Under the pieces are notes generated by a model that searched no databases, was not told where the DNA came from, and saw nothing but the letters and a program-made list of their open reading frames with translations. A DNA stretch of 64,000 nucleotides from Phocoena phocoena (lineage: Eukaryota; Chordata; Mammalia; Artiodactyla; Phocoenidae): NCBI RefSeq assembly GCF_963924675.1, contig NC_089236.1, positions 31,891,319 through 31,955,318 of the forward strand. The letters are read 5' to 3'. Both the position numbers and the translations under genes were made by a program. This document shows positions 25,898 through 39,049 of this stretch, piece after piece (the stretch's first letter is position 1; each line of letters opens with the position of its first letter).

Positions 25898-26955
25898 AAA
25901 GCAACTGACAAAGGATTAATCTCCAAAATATACAAACAGCTCATGCAGCTCAATATCAAAAAAAACAAACAATCCAATCAAAAAATGGGCAGAAGATCTA
26001 AATAGACATCTCTCCAAAGAAGACATACAAATGGCCAAAAAGCACATGAAAATATGTTCAACATCACTAATTATTAGAGAAATGCAGATCAAAACTACAA
26101 TTAGTATCACTTCATACCGGTCAGAATAGCCATCATCAAAAAATCTACAAGCACTAAATGCTGGAGAGGCTGTGGAGAAAAGGGAACCCTCCTATATTGT
26201 TGGTGGAAATGTAAATTGGTACAGCCACTATGGAGGACAGTATTGGAGATTACTTAAAAAACCAGAAATAGAACTACCACATGACCTTACAATCCCACTC
26301 CTGAGCATAAACCCAGAGAAAACCATAATTCAAAAAGACACATGCACCCCAATGTTCATTGAAGCACTATTTACAATAGCCAGGTCATGGAAGCAACCTA
26401 AATGTCCATCAACAGAGGAATGGATTAAGAGGATGTGCTACATATATGCAATGGAATATTACTTAGCAATAAAAAAGAACAAAATAAAGTCATTTGCAGC
26501 AACATGGATTGACCTAGAAATTGTCATACTGAGTGAAGTAAGTCAGACACAGAAAGACAAATATCATGTGATATTGTTTACATGTGGAATAAAAAAAAAA
26601 TGGGTACAAATAAACTTCTTTACAAAACAGAAGTAGAGTCACAGATGTAGAAAACAAACTTATGGTTACCAGAGGATAAGGGGTGAGGGATAACTTGGGA
26701 GATTGGGACTGACTTATACTCACTACTATATATAAAATAGATAACTAATAAGAACCTTCTGTATAGCACAGGGAGCTCTACTCAATACTTTGTAATGGCT
26801 TATATGGGAAAAGAATCTAAAAAAAAAAAAAAGTGGATAGATGTATATGTATTAATATAACTGATTCACTTTGCTGTACACCTGAAACTAACACATTATA
26901 AATCAACTATATGCCAATAATTTTTTTTAAATATGACCTTTAATAAATAAATAAA
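25898..26955 (+). mobile_element. 5'-truncated L1, 3' end of ORF2 plus 3' UTR
   Basis: The insertion starts within the last part of L1 ORF2 ('aagcaactgacaaagg') and continues through the Cys-rich C-terminal region and the 3' UTR to an A/T-rich tail near 26955. Open segments survive (for example 26172-26636), but stops and frame changes separate them. It is similar in type to the L1s at 29832 and 43139, though more diverged than the latter. No clear target-site duplication was seen. Confidence 0.9.
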
Positions 26956-26969
26956 TATCCTATAAAGTT

Positions 26970-27180
26970 TAAAGTAGTACATAGAAGCATAGAATAGGAT
27001 AAAGTAGGAAAAGCTCCTATTGGATATTTCCTGAGATGGAAGAGGACTTTCTGTGGAAAGGGATACAGCATGAGCAAAGACACAGAGACCTAAAATGGTA
27101 AGTAATCTGGGATGATTAGGGGTGTAAAGCATAAAAGAAAGGGGAATACTGGGAAATTATTGAAATAATAGTTTCAGACC
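26970..27180 (-). mobile_element. Possible L2 relic, antisense
   Basis: The words around 27040-27130 resemble the same inverted L2 segment as 24700-24830. It is short and diverged, and the call is tentative. Confidence 0.35.
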
Positions 27181-29800
27181 AAAATTTTCTTTTCAAAATA
27201 GAGTCTATATTCAATTTTTCCCAATAGTATTTGGGAGTAGATTTATGCTACTTCTTATCTAGTCCTTTTAAATATTTTAAAATAAATACTTACAAAAAAG
27301 TGTAAGGAAAAAAATGGTGACCACATATAAGGCAAACAGAAGTTCAACTGTTCTTCACCATTCTATTGTTGAAAAAATGTTTTGAATATGCTAAGTCTCT
27401 TATATTGATATATACCACTAAAGAAATGTTTTAAACAAGGCAAATAAGAAACAACCATGTATATGGTATCACCATGCCCTCCTGGCATGCACACCACTGA
27501 TTATTTCCTGTAATAGTCTCAGGAAAAAAGCCATGCTCTTGGTAAAATTCAATGCTTAATAATCAAAGTGAAAGCTCTGTCTCTAGGCTGAGGAAGAATT
27601 TGCAGAATCTGTAGTAAGAGTACTTGTGCTCGTGGATTTCCTCTCCCTTTACTCAGAGTTGCTAATGCTGGTATATGCTTAATATGACTTTCTCCTCAGG
27701 GCCAAAGTGCAGTCTCCTTCACTCTACTGGGTAGATGAGTAATTATGTGTGACTAATTCTGCAAAGGTCTCATAAAAGATATAAAGTTTAGTATCATTAC
27801 ATTTCCATTATTCTTTAATAATTATTAACACAAAGGAATATATCTATTGTAGATGGCTCAGTGGACCTTGTGTCTCCTTCCTCTGCATCTGTAATGAATT
27901 GAATAGATTTCATATTTTCAACAAATCAATTGCCTATCCCCTAATCTACATTATTGTTCTCGTAGAAAAGATGAAACGCTATACTTCTTTTGGGCAAAGT
28001 GTGAGATCACATTGAATAAGTACAGGGCTTTATGCAAATTATTCTACACTCAGGAAACAGAAACATATCACTTAATATCAAAGTTAAATTAGCCAAAAAA
28101 ATCATTATTTAAAAAAATTTCTTCTCTCAATTTTAAAGCCCAAGATCATGAGTGCACTTATGAATATGGTTCTTCCTGCATACATAACATATTTAAGGCA
28201 AAAGCATTGCTCCATCCACAAGTGTCTCAAAAAATATCTCTTTTACTCTTTTTCAAAACATCAAGGAATATGATATCAATTTTTCATCTTTTCTCTTCAC
28301 GTTACAGGACTTCTTGGCTGCTGTACACATTTTGGCAATTCCAACACATTGAATCTAACGCCTTCCAAAAATCCTTAGTGAAAGTGAACAGTGACTGTGT
28401 AGGAGGTTTTTTTCACATTTCATTTTGGACCTCTGCTAGCTCACAAAAGATAAGCTGGGTTTGAGAATCATTTTATTAACATTACTTAACCATGTTAAAG
28501 AAACTTTCTTTCAGAAAGAATTTAGTCCAACCACACCAAACCTCTGGGAAATCAGTTAGTTAACCTGTGAGACCAGGCTAATCATGGTTTGTTAAGTGCC
28601 TGTGGCCCTGTTTAAAACCTGCATCACTGAAAACAATCCATAACCCTACTATTAAACTTATAGCTGTCAGGAGACTGGCTGCCTCAAATACCTGGCAGAT
28701 ACACGTGGAGCTCACAGCTCTCACCAATTCTAAATTTATCCCACAGGTATAGCCAGACCACTACAAAGACCCCATTAAAAAATAATACTAGAAAACCTTC
28801 TTGAACGATTATTAGTTATCTCTGCTACTATTTTTTACTTCTTTTAATAAACTTATTTTCATGGCCATGTCAAAATTTATGACTTCCAAGCGTAAAATAT
28901 ACCTGAAGTTAAATGGTAGTGCTATATTCAAGAAAATTATAGTCCTGATTCACACTGAGTTTGCATTAGTTCAGCAAATCTCTCCAAGCATAAATATAGA
29001 AGCTGTTTTGATGTGGTGCCCTATTTCTCAGTAGTAATATGTCAGTTCTCACTAGGCATATAACAAAGTGTATTGCAAGACATTTTAAGTCAGCAAGCAT
29101 TTTGACATAACCTGGTATCAGGATGACAGCTGTTGTAAACAAATGATTCTTAAGGAAAATACAGATAAAATTAACCAGTACTGAAAAAGAAAAAAAAATT
29201 ATAATATTTTAAAACATTGGCAGACATAAATATCACTCTGTTTATGCGTAGCTGGTTAACTATTCTCTTTCCACAAATATTAGCAAATTTCTGAGTGTAA
29301 CGACCCATGTTCTAATAGTTAATGTTCCTTCAAATTCTCCTCCCACCACCTTTGGTAATAAATGTTTTCAGCCATCCCAAAAGCAGAGAAAATATTGACA
29401 TATATTTTAATTATCATACAAAAATAAAAGCTGTGAAAAAAATAAATAAAAATTAAAACAGCCAGATACAAAAACTTCCAGCTTCTGAATAACTTTTCTT
29501 TAAAAAAAGCTTCCTATACTACTGCCCTTAACCCTTCTTGTCCCCAAACCTGTTTGAATAAATGTAGCAAAAGACAGCTAAGCCACACAAAGTGTAAGAG
29601 AAAGTGTCCAACAAAAGAAAAAAACTAGAGGATGAAATGAGAATAAAAAGAGAGAACAAAGAGACATCATAGGTTATGTTCATAAAAACAACTGTGCTAA
29701 TTAACCTTCAATAGATAACAACATTTGCAATTATTTTAAAATGCATGCAGTATAAAACAAAAGTTAAATTATAACTCTAAAAATTACTATTATGAAATTA
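27181..29800. other. No recognisable gene or repeat
   Basis: An AT-rich stretch with no open frame above 85 codons and no family I recognise. It may be unique sequence. Confidence 0.45.
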
Positions 29801-30084
29801 ATTCCTACAAAATTTTTGTTTTTAAAATAGCAACAAGGGCCTCAGGCCAAACAAACAACAGGGAGGGGACCCAGCCCCACCCATCAGCAGACAAGTGGAT
29901 TAAAGTTTTACTGAGCTCTGCCCAGCTAAGCAACAGCCAGCTCTACCCACCACCAGGACCTCCCATCAGGAAACTTGCACAAGCCACTTAGATAGCCTCA
30001 TCCACCAGAGGGCAGACAGCAGAAGCAAGAACTACAATCCTGCAGCCTGTGAAACAAAACCACATTCACAGAAATATAGACAAG

Positions 30085-30972
30085 ATGAAAAGGCAGAGGC
30101 TATGTACCAGATGAAGGAACAAGATAAAACCCCAGAAAAACAACTAAATGAAGTGCAGATAGACAACCTTCCAGAAAAAGAATTCAGAATAATGATAGTG
30201 AACATGATCAAGGACCTCAGGAAAAGAATGGAGACAAAGATCGAGAAGATACAAGAAATGTTTAACAAAGACCTAGAAGAATTAAAAAACAAACAAATAA
30301 AGATGAACAACACAATAACTGAAATGAAAACTATACTAGAAGGAATAGCAGAATAACTGAGGCAGAAGAATGGATAAGTGACCTAGAAGACAGAATGGTG
30401 GAATTCACTGATGCAGAACAGAATAAAGAAAAAAGAATGAAAACAGCCTAAGAGACCTCTGGGACAACATTAAATGCACCAACACTCGCATTATAGGGGT
30501 TCCAGAAGGAGAAGAGAGAGAAAAAGGACCAGAGAAAATATTTGAAGAGATTATAGTTGAAAACTTCCCTAACATGGGAAAGGAAATAGCCACCCAAGCC
30601 CAGGAAATGCAGAGAGTCCCATACAGGATAAACCCAAGGAGAAACACACTGAGAAATAGTAATCAAATTGTCAAAAATTAAAGGCAAAGAAAAATCATTG
30701 AAAGCAGCAAGGGGAAAATGACAAATAGCATACAAGGAAACTTCCATAAGGTTAACAGCTGATTTCTCAGCAGAAACTCTACAAGCCAGAAGGGAGTGGC
30801 ATGGTATACTTAAAGTGGTGAAAGGGAAGAACTACAAACAAGACTACTCTACCCAGCAAGGATCTCATTCAGATTCGATGGAGAAATCACAAGTTTTACA
30901 GACAAGCAAAAGCTAAGAGAATTCAGTACCACCAAACTAGCTCTAAAACAAATGCTAAAGGAACTTCCCTAA
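30085..30972 (+). pseudogene. L1 ORF1 pseudogene
   Basis: L1 ORF1p is the RNA-binding trimeric chaperone of L1 ribonucleoprotein, acting in the cytoplasm. This copy aligns along its length with the intact ORF1 at 45585. A short deletion near 30342 shifts the frame and brings a stop at 30354. A second deletion of about 10 nt lies near 30440. The final codons are cut by TAA at 30970-30972, where the intact copy has a Trp codon. It cannot make a full ORF1p. Confidence 0.9.
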
Positions 30973-31029
30973 GTGGGAAACACAAGAGAAGAAAAGGACA
31001 TACAAAAAAATCCCAGAAAAATTAAGAAA

Positions 31030-34000
31030 ATGGAAATAGGCGCATACATATCAATAATTACCTTAAATGTAAATGGATTAAATGCTCTAACCAAAAGACA
31101 CAAGCTTGCTGAATGGATTCAAAAACAAGACTCATATATATGCTGTGTACAAGAGACCCACTTCAGACCTAGGGACACATACAGACTGAAAGTGAGGGGA
31201 TGGAAAAAGATATTCCATGCAAATGGAAATCAAAAGAAAGCTGGAGTAGCAATACTCATATTAGATAAAATAGACTTTAAAATAAAGAATGTTAAAAGAG
31301 ACGAGGAAGGACACTACATAATGATCAAGGAATCAATCCAAAAAGAAGATATAATAATTATAAATATATATGCACCCAACATAGGAGCACCTTAATACAT
31401 AAGGCAACTGCTAACAGCTATAAAAGAGGAAATCGACAGTAACACATTAATAGTGTAATAGTGGGGGACTTTAACACCTCACTTACACCAATGGACAGAT
31501 CAGCCAAAAAGAAAATTAATAAGGAAACACAAGCTTTAAATGACACAATAGACCAGATAGATTTCATTGATATTTAGAGGACATTCCATCCCCAAACAGC
31601 AGATTACAATTTCTTCTCAAGTGTGCACCGAACATTCTCCAGGATAGATCACATATTGGGTCACAAATCAAGCCTCAGTAAATTTAAGAAAATTGAAATC
31701 ATATCAGGCGTCTTTTCTGACCACAACGCTATGAGATTGGAAATGAATTACGGGGGAAAAACCTAAAAAACACAAATACATGTAGGCTAAACTGTACATT
31801 ACTAAATAACCAAGAGATCACTAAGACATCAAAGAGGAAATCAAAAAATACCTAGAGACAAATGACAATGAAAACACGAGGATCCAAAACCTATGGGATG
31901 CAACAGAGGCATTTCTAAGAGGGATGTTTATAGCTATACAAGCCTACCTCAAGAAACAACAAAATCTCAAATAAACAATCTAACCTTACACCTAAAGGAA
32001 CTAGAGAAAGAAAAACAAACAAAACCCAAAGTTAGCAAAAGGAAAGAAATCATAAAGATCAGAGCAGAAATAAATGAAATAGAAACAAAGAAAACAATAA
32101 CAAAGATCAATAAAACTAAAAGATGGTTCTTTGAGAAGATAAACAAAATTGATAAACCATTAGCCAGACTCATCAAGAAAAAGAGGGAGAGGACTCAAAT
32201 CAATAAAATTAGAAATGAAAAAGTAGAAGTTACAACAGACACTGCAGAAATACAAAGCATCCTAAGAGACTACTACAAGCAACTCTATGCCAATAAAATG
32301 GACAACCTGGAAGAAATGGACAAATTCTTAGGAAGATATACCCTTCCAAGACTGAACTAGGAAGAAACAGAAAATATGAACAGACCAATCACATGTAATG
32401 AAATTAAAACTCTGATTAAAAATCTTCCAACAAACAGAAGTCCAGGATGACATGGCTTCATAGGTGAATGCTATCAAACATTTAGAGAAGAGCTATCCTC
32501 CATCCCTCTCAAACTCTTCCAAAATATAGCAGAGGGAGGAACACTCCCAAACTCCTTCTATGAGGCCACCACCACTCTGATACCAAAACCAGACAAAGAT
32601 ACTACAAAAAAAGAAAATTACAGACCAATATCACTGATGAATATAGACGCAAAAATCCTCAAAAAAATACTAGCAAGCAGAATCCAACAACACATTATAA
32701 GGATAATGCACCATGATCAAGTGAGATTAATCCCAGGGATGCAAGGATTCTTCAATATATGCAAATCAATCAATGTGATACACCATATTAACAAAGTGAA
32801 GAATAAAATCCATATGATCATCTCAGTAGCTGCAGAAAAAGCTTTTGACAAAATTCAACACACATTTATGATAAAAACTTTCCAGAAAGTGGGGGTAGAA
32901 GGAACCTACCTCAACATAATAAAGGTCATATATGACAAACACACAGAAAACATCATTCTCAATGGTGAAAAACAGAAAGCATTTCCTCTAAGTTCAGGAA
33001 TGAGACAAGGATGCCCACTCTCACCACTATTATTCAACATAGTTTTGGAAGTTCTAGCCACGGCAATCAGAGAGGAAAAAGAAATAAAGGGAATACAAAT
33101 TGGAAAAGAAGAAGTAAAACTGTCACTGTTTGCAGATGACATGATACTATACATAGAGAATCCTAAAAATGCCATCAGAAAACTATTAGAGCTAATCAAT
33201 GAATTTGGTAAAGTTGAAGGATACAAAATTAATGCACAGAAATCTTGTGCATTCCTATATACTAATGATGAAATATCTGAACTAGAAATTATGGAAACAC
33301 TCCCATTTACCATTGCAAATAAAAGAATAAAATGCCTAGGGATAAAACTATGTAGGAAGACAAAAGACCTGTATGCAGAAAACTATAGGACACTGATGAA
33401 AGAAATTATAGATGATACCAACAGATGGAGAGATATACCATGTCCTTGGATTGGAAGAATAAATATTGTGAAAATGACTGTAAAACCCAAAGTAATCTAA
33501 AGACTCAATGCAATCTCTATCAAATTATGAATGGCATTTTTTTACAGAATTAGAATAAAAAATCTTCAAATTTGTATGGAGACACAAAAGACCCTGAATA
33601 GCCAAACAGTCTGGAGGGAAAAAAACGGATCTGGAGGAATCAGACTCCCTGAGTTCAGACTATAATACAAAGCTACAGTAATCAAGACAATATGGTACTG
33701 GCACAAAAACAGAAGCATAGATCAATGGAACAAGATAGAAAGCCCAGAGATGAACTCACACACCTTTGGTCAACTAATCTATGACAAAGGAGGCAGGGAT
33801 ATACAATGGAGAAAGACAATCTCTTCAGTAAGTGGTGCTGGGAAAACTGGGCAGCTACATGTAAAAGAAGGAAATTAGAACACTCCTTAACACCATATAA
33901 AAAATAAACTCAAAATGGATTAGAGAACTAAATGTAAGACCAGACACTATAAAACTCTTAGAGGAAAACATAGGAAGAACACTCTTTGACATAATTCACA

Positions 34001-35065
34001 GCAAGTTTTTTTTTTTTTTTTTTTTGAGGTACGCGGGCCTCTAACTTTTGTGGTCTCTCTGTTGTGGAGCACAGGCTCCGGATGCACAGGTTCAGTGGCC
34101 ATGGCTCGCAGGCCTAGCTGCTCCACGGCATGTGAGATCTGCCCGGACCGGGGCATGAACCTGTGTCCTCTGCATCATCAGGCGGACTCTCAATCACTAT
34201 GCCACCAGGGAAGCCCGGCAAGATCTTTTTTGATCCACCTCCTAGAGTAATGGAAATAAAAGCAAAAATAAACAAATGGGACCTAATGAAACTTCAAAGC
34301 TTTTGCACAGCAAAGGAAACCATAAACAAGACGAAAGGACAACCCTCAAAATGGGAGAAATATTTGCAAACTAATCAATGGACAAAGGATTAATCTCCAA
34401 AATATATAAACAGCTCATGCAGCTCAATATTAAAAAACAAACAACCCAATCCAAAAATGGGCAGAAGACCTAAATAGACATTTCTCCAAAGAAGACATAT
34501 AGATGGCCAAGAAACACATGAAAGCTGCTCAACATCACTAATTATAAGAGAAATGCAAATCAAAACTACGATGAGGTATTACCTCACACCAGTTAGAATG
34601 GGCTTCATCAGAAAATCTACAAACAACAAATGCTGGAGAGGGTGTGGAGAAAAGGGAACTGTCTTGCACTGTTGGTGGGATTGTAAATTGATACAGCCAC
34701 TATGGAGAACAGTATAGGGGTTCCTTAAAAAACTAAAAATAGAATTACCATATGACCCAGGAATCCCACTACTGAGCTTATACCTAGAGAAAACCATAAT
34801 TCAGAAAGACACGTGCATCCCAATGTTCACTGCAGCACTATATACAATAGTCAGGTCATGGAAGCAACCTAAGTGCCCATCAACAGGTGAATGGATAAAG
34901 AAGATGTGGTACATATATACAATAGAATATTACTCAGTCATAAAAAGGAATGTGATTGAGTTATTCGTAGAGACATGGATTGATGTACAGACTGTCATAC
35001 AGAATGAAGTAAGTCAGAAAGAGAAAAACAAATGTTGTATATTAACGCATATGTGTGGAACCTAG
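31030..35065 (+). pseudogene. L1 ORF2 pseudogene (endonuclease/reverse transcriptase)
   Basis: L1 ORF2p supplies the APE-type endonuclease and the reverse transcriptase for target-primed reverse transcription. The start ATG at 31030 opens an N-terminal endonuclease frame that stops at 31393-31395 (CAA to TAA). Further stops lie near 31575 and at 32358-32360, one lies near 32448, and one lies at 33498-33500. The reverse transcriptase box FADD is still readable at 33129-33140. A SINE occupies 34006-34217. The last C-terminal frame ends at 35065. The gene is clearly dead. Confidence 0.92.
34006..34217 (-). mobile_element. CHR-type SINE inserted in L1 ORF2
   Basis: A short CHR SINE on the minus strand, with a poly-T run at its left. 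The L1 sequence continues on both sides: GCAAG is present at 34001-34005 and 34218-34222, and the uninterrupted equivalent in the L1 at 43139 lies near 49501. The duplication is only about 5-7 bp, shorter than for the other SINEs. Confidence 0.93.
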
Positions 35066-35399
35066 AAAAATGGAACAGATTAACCAGTTTGCAGGGCAGA
35101 AATTGAGACACAGATGTAGAGTACCAACATATGGACACCAAAGGGGGAAAGCGGCGGGTGGGGAGGGGTAGTGGTGTGATGAATTGGGAGATTGAGATTG
35201 ACATGTATACACTGATATATATAAAATTGATGACTAATAAGAACCTGCTGTATAAAAAAATAAATTAAATAAAATTCAAAAGTTAAAAAAAAATTCTTAC
35301 GAAAAAGAAAAATGATAACAAAACAAACAAAAAAATTGCTACAAGCTTTCTTACTGCTTTAATTTTTCATTATACTCAAGTGACAGCCACACCTACTAA

Positions 35400-35480
35400 G
35401 ACAGTCTCTTATTTATTCAGGAAGCATTTTTAAAAGCCTACTATGTGTCAGAATCTGTTCCAGGCACTCTTATCAAAAGA
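35400..35480 (-). mobile_element. L2 3' end relic, antisense
   Basis: It resembles the inverted L2 terminus (a 'cctactatgtgtcagaatctgttccaggcac' type motif near 35438-35467). It is short and old. Confidence 0.5.
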
Positions 35481-36009
35481 AAATATCAACAGATACATAT
35501 CTCTTTTTCTGTAAGATTAAGTTTTGCATATTTGATTTCTTAAAGAGGGCTCAAAATACATTAATGTGATATACACCAGAAACAGCATTTGCTGAGATAG
35601 GCATGTAATGCGTGGATTTATTCACTGTGAATAAGAAGTGAGGAGACCAGAGAAATATCAACCTGGCACCAAGAATCTATACTGGCTGAATGGACCACAA
35701 GACCACAAACACAAGCAGAATCAGGAAAGGAAACCGTTCTTAGGTAGCAACACCATACAAGAAAGAGACAGAGCAAAGTACCTTTATAAGCATGAAGATA
35801 CCATCATACTTCCAGCTGTGATAGGACTATAATTATGGCTGTTTGGTTTAATGTTGTTTTAGGCTTTTCATCTGTGCTTCCAAAATTATAATATTAGAAA
35901 GTTGAGTCAAACACAAATCTATTGAGCATCATTACAGTCATTGAGTAAAGTATTTTTGCTTCTTCAACAACCACTAAGAACTCTCAAATATCATCTCAAT
36001 GAATATAAC

Positions 36010-36220
36010 TATTAAAAGTTGGAGGTTTCTAACTCTCCTCCCCACTGGATATTTGACCACCTCACTTTATGCCCCATTCAATAGCACATAACACGTTACT
36101 GCACTTCTTCATAAATCTGTCTTGTTTAACGTGCCATGATAATCTGGAGAGTAGGATCCTTGTCTTATGCAACTTAGTACCCACTATGCATGGCACACAA
36201 TATGATTTCCTAAAGAAGAA
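36010..36220 (+). mobile_element. L2 3' end relic
   Basis: The plus-strand layout matches the L2 3' end: a CT-rich start, then 'gagagtaggatccttgtctt' near 36145 and 'ccactatgcatggcacacaat' near 36181. It is diverged. Confidence 0.5.
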
Positions 36221-36229
36221 ATAAGAAAT

Positions 36230-37018
36230 TTGTATTTGAATTTGATATTTAAGTGATCAAAGTCAGAAAAGCAAATAAGACGAGTATTAGTATATTTTGT
36301 TTCAGAAAAATCAAAGTTTGATTTAAAAATATGATATTTCTCATTAGTATGGTTATGGTTCTGTTGGCTAATGTTACAAAGTCTACACCTTTAAATTCTG
36401 CCTATATAATTAGTGCTCAGCATGATGCAAAACAAGTCACTCAAACTCTCTGCCCCTTAGCAGTGAAAAATATTCTAATTTACCTTACAGGAAGGTTGGG
36501 AAAAACCAACTATGAAGCAAATTATAATATAAAGTCTATATAACGATTAATGGGGAGGACTGACTTATAAAAAGTGATTATAATGAAATAAAATCATTCT
36601 GGATTCAACAGAAACTTAAAACAGGACAAAGCAGCTGTAGAAACAACTTTGAAGTTATTTCAATTACTATTTATCCTAATAGCATTATACCCAGATCATA
36701 GTTGATATTTATTCTTCTAGTTGCTGAATACATTTCTGAGATTACTTGTCTAATATGCCTTATGTTGTAATAATTAATAAATCTTTGAAGTTATTAAGCA
36801 TATTATTTATTTTAAGATCCACAACTCTGAAACAAGGCAATAAAGTTATAAGCTAATGAAGAGATATTATTTAAAGTGGGATATATTTGGAGAGCTATAA
36901 ATATCCAAGGATCTTTGGTACAAATATCAAGTTTCCATAAAAATAGTACAATGAATACCATATTCCCTTTACCTAAACTCACTAATCGTTTTAACATTTT
37001 GCCACAAGTACTCTATGT

Positions 37019-37054
<36 letters not shown>

Positions 37055-37810
37055 TTTATTTGCTGAGCCACTTGAAACTAAACTGTACATATTATAATAT
37101 TCACCTCTAAATACTAAATACTCCACCTTGTATTGTCTAAGAAATAGGAAATAAGAACATTCTCCTACATAGCGACACTACCACTAACACACTCAAGAAA
37201 TAAACCATTGATACAACTTTAGATAATACAGTGTTTCTTAAGTTACTTGTGGAGAAGGATCAGTATTTCTTATTTCCAGTCAACTGAGAAACAATAGTTT
37301 AATGAAATAAAATTTTAAAATTACGAAAAATTAGCAGGTACTTATATATAACAAAAATGTCAAATTACTATAGAAATTTCTAATTGCTTACTCAATTTTG
37401 TACTTATGTCCTTGTGGAACAATAAATATCAATTCACTGATTGGCACCGCCTTAAGGGCCACACTTTGAATAGCACTATTATGATACTGAGTAACTATTC
37501 AAATGTCCCCACGTACCCCACCAAATACATTTATGATGTGACCCAGTCAAAAATCATGTATCTTTATTCTCCTTTAATCAAAGAAAGTGGCACTTCTTTT
37601 TCTTTCTCTCTTTTGACATTTATGGGAATGGTATTTAGAAACCAAGATCTGGGTGCTAGATGTGTTCATAGTTAGTGCATGCTATACTTTTTAGGTAAGC
37701 ACAAAGGAGCTGACATTTTTAAAAAATTCTCCTCTTACTACCCCAACAATTAGATAAAATTGTTTAACACATGGAAATATCAAATATGAACTCTATTAGA
37801 AAACATTTAC
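36230..37810. other. No recognisable gene
   Basis: AT-rich sequence. It includes one CA microsatellite, listed separately. No other family is recognised. Confidence 0.45.
37022..37052 (+). repeat. (CA)n microsatellite
   Basis: An uninterrupted CA run of about 31 bp. Confidence 0.97.
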
Positions 37811-37819
37811 TAATGAGAA

Positions 37820-39048
37820 ATTCTTTTCTTAATTTTTATTTCATATTGGAGTATAGTTGATTTACAATGTTATGTTAGTTTTAGGTATACAGCAAAGTGA
37901 TTTAGTTATACATATACATATATCTATTCTTTTTCAAATTATTTTCCCATATAGGTTATTACAGAGTATTGAATAGAGTTCCCTGTGCTATACAGTATAC
38001 AGTAGGTCCTTGTTGATTATCTATTTTATATATAGTAGTGTGTATATGCTAATACCAACCTCCTAATTGATCCCTCCCCCCAACCTTTCCCTTTTGGTAA
38101 ACATAAGTTTGTTTTCTAAGTCTGTGAGTCTGTTTCTGTTTCATAAATAAGTTCATTTGTATCATTTTTTAGATTCCACATATAAGTGATAGTGTTTGAT
38201 ATTTATCTTTCTCTAACTTACTTCACTTAGTATGATAATCTCTAGGTCCATCCATATTGCTGCAAATGACATTATTTTGTTCTTTTTCATGGCCGAGTAA
38301 TATTCCATTGTATATATGTACATCTTCCGTTCATCTGTCGATAGACCTTTAGGTTGCTTCCATATCTTGGCTATTGTAAATAGTGCTTCAATTAACATTG
38401 AGGTGCACATATCTTTTCAAGTTATGTTTTTTTCTGGATATGCCCAGTAGTGAGATTACTGGATCATATGACAGCTCTATTTTTGGTTTGTTAAGGAATC
38501 TCCAATGCTGTTCTCCATAGTGGCTGTACCAATTCACATTCCTACAAATAGGAGGGTTCCTTTTTCTCCATACCCTCTCCAGCATTTATTATTTGTAGAC
38601 CTTTTGATGATGGCCATTCTGACTGGTGTGAGGCAATACTTCATTGTAGTTTTGACTTGCATTTCTCTAACAATTAGCGATGTTGAGCATCTTATCATGT
38701 ACTTTTTGGCCATCTGTAGGCCTTCTTTAGAGAAATGTCTATTTAGATATTCTGCCCATTTTTTGATTAGGTTATTTGAGGAATTTTGATATTGAGCTGC
38801 ATGAGCTGTTTTTATATTTTGGAGATTAATCCCTTGTTGGCCTCATCATTTGCAAATATTTTCTCCCATTCTGTGGGTTGTGTTTTTGTTTTGTTTATGG
38901 TTTCCTTTGCTGTGCAAAAGCTTTTAAGTTTAATTTGGTCCCTTTTTCTTTTAATTTTCATTATTCTTGGAGCTCGATCCAAGAAGATACTCCTGAAATT
39001 TATGTCAAAGACTGTTCTGCCTAGGTTTTCCTCTAAGAGTTTTAAATG
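37820..39048 (-). mobile_element. 5'-truncated L1, antisense
   Basis: This is the complement of an L1 3' end: the A-rich 3' end and 3' UTR at the left (37820-38210), then the end of ORF2 running to about 39048, where the complement of 'aaaactcttagagg' lies. It breaks off in the ORF2 region upstream of the Cys-rich C-terminus. Frames at 38213-38585 (minus) keep recognisable ORF2 C-terminal sequence, but frameshifts separate them. Confidence 0.92.
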
Positions 39049-39049
39049 A

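Larger units (their letters stand above)
29832..35296 (+). mobile_element. Nearly full-length, dead L1 with SINE insertion
   Basis: In order it holds the end of a 5' UTR (29832-30084), a broken ORF1 (from 30085), a broken ORF2 (from 31030) and a 3' UTR ending in an A-rich tail near 35296. The 5' UTR is truncated compared with the L1 at 43139. A possible imperfect target-site duplication (AATTCCTAC near 29801, AATTCTTAC near 35292) is weak. A CHR SINE (34006-34217) interrupts the ORF2 region, so this L1 predates that SINE. Confidence 0.93.
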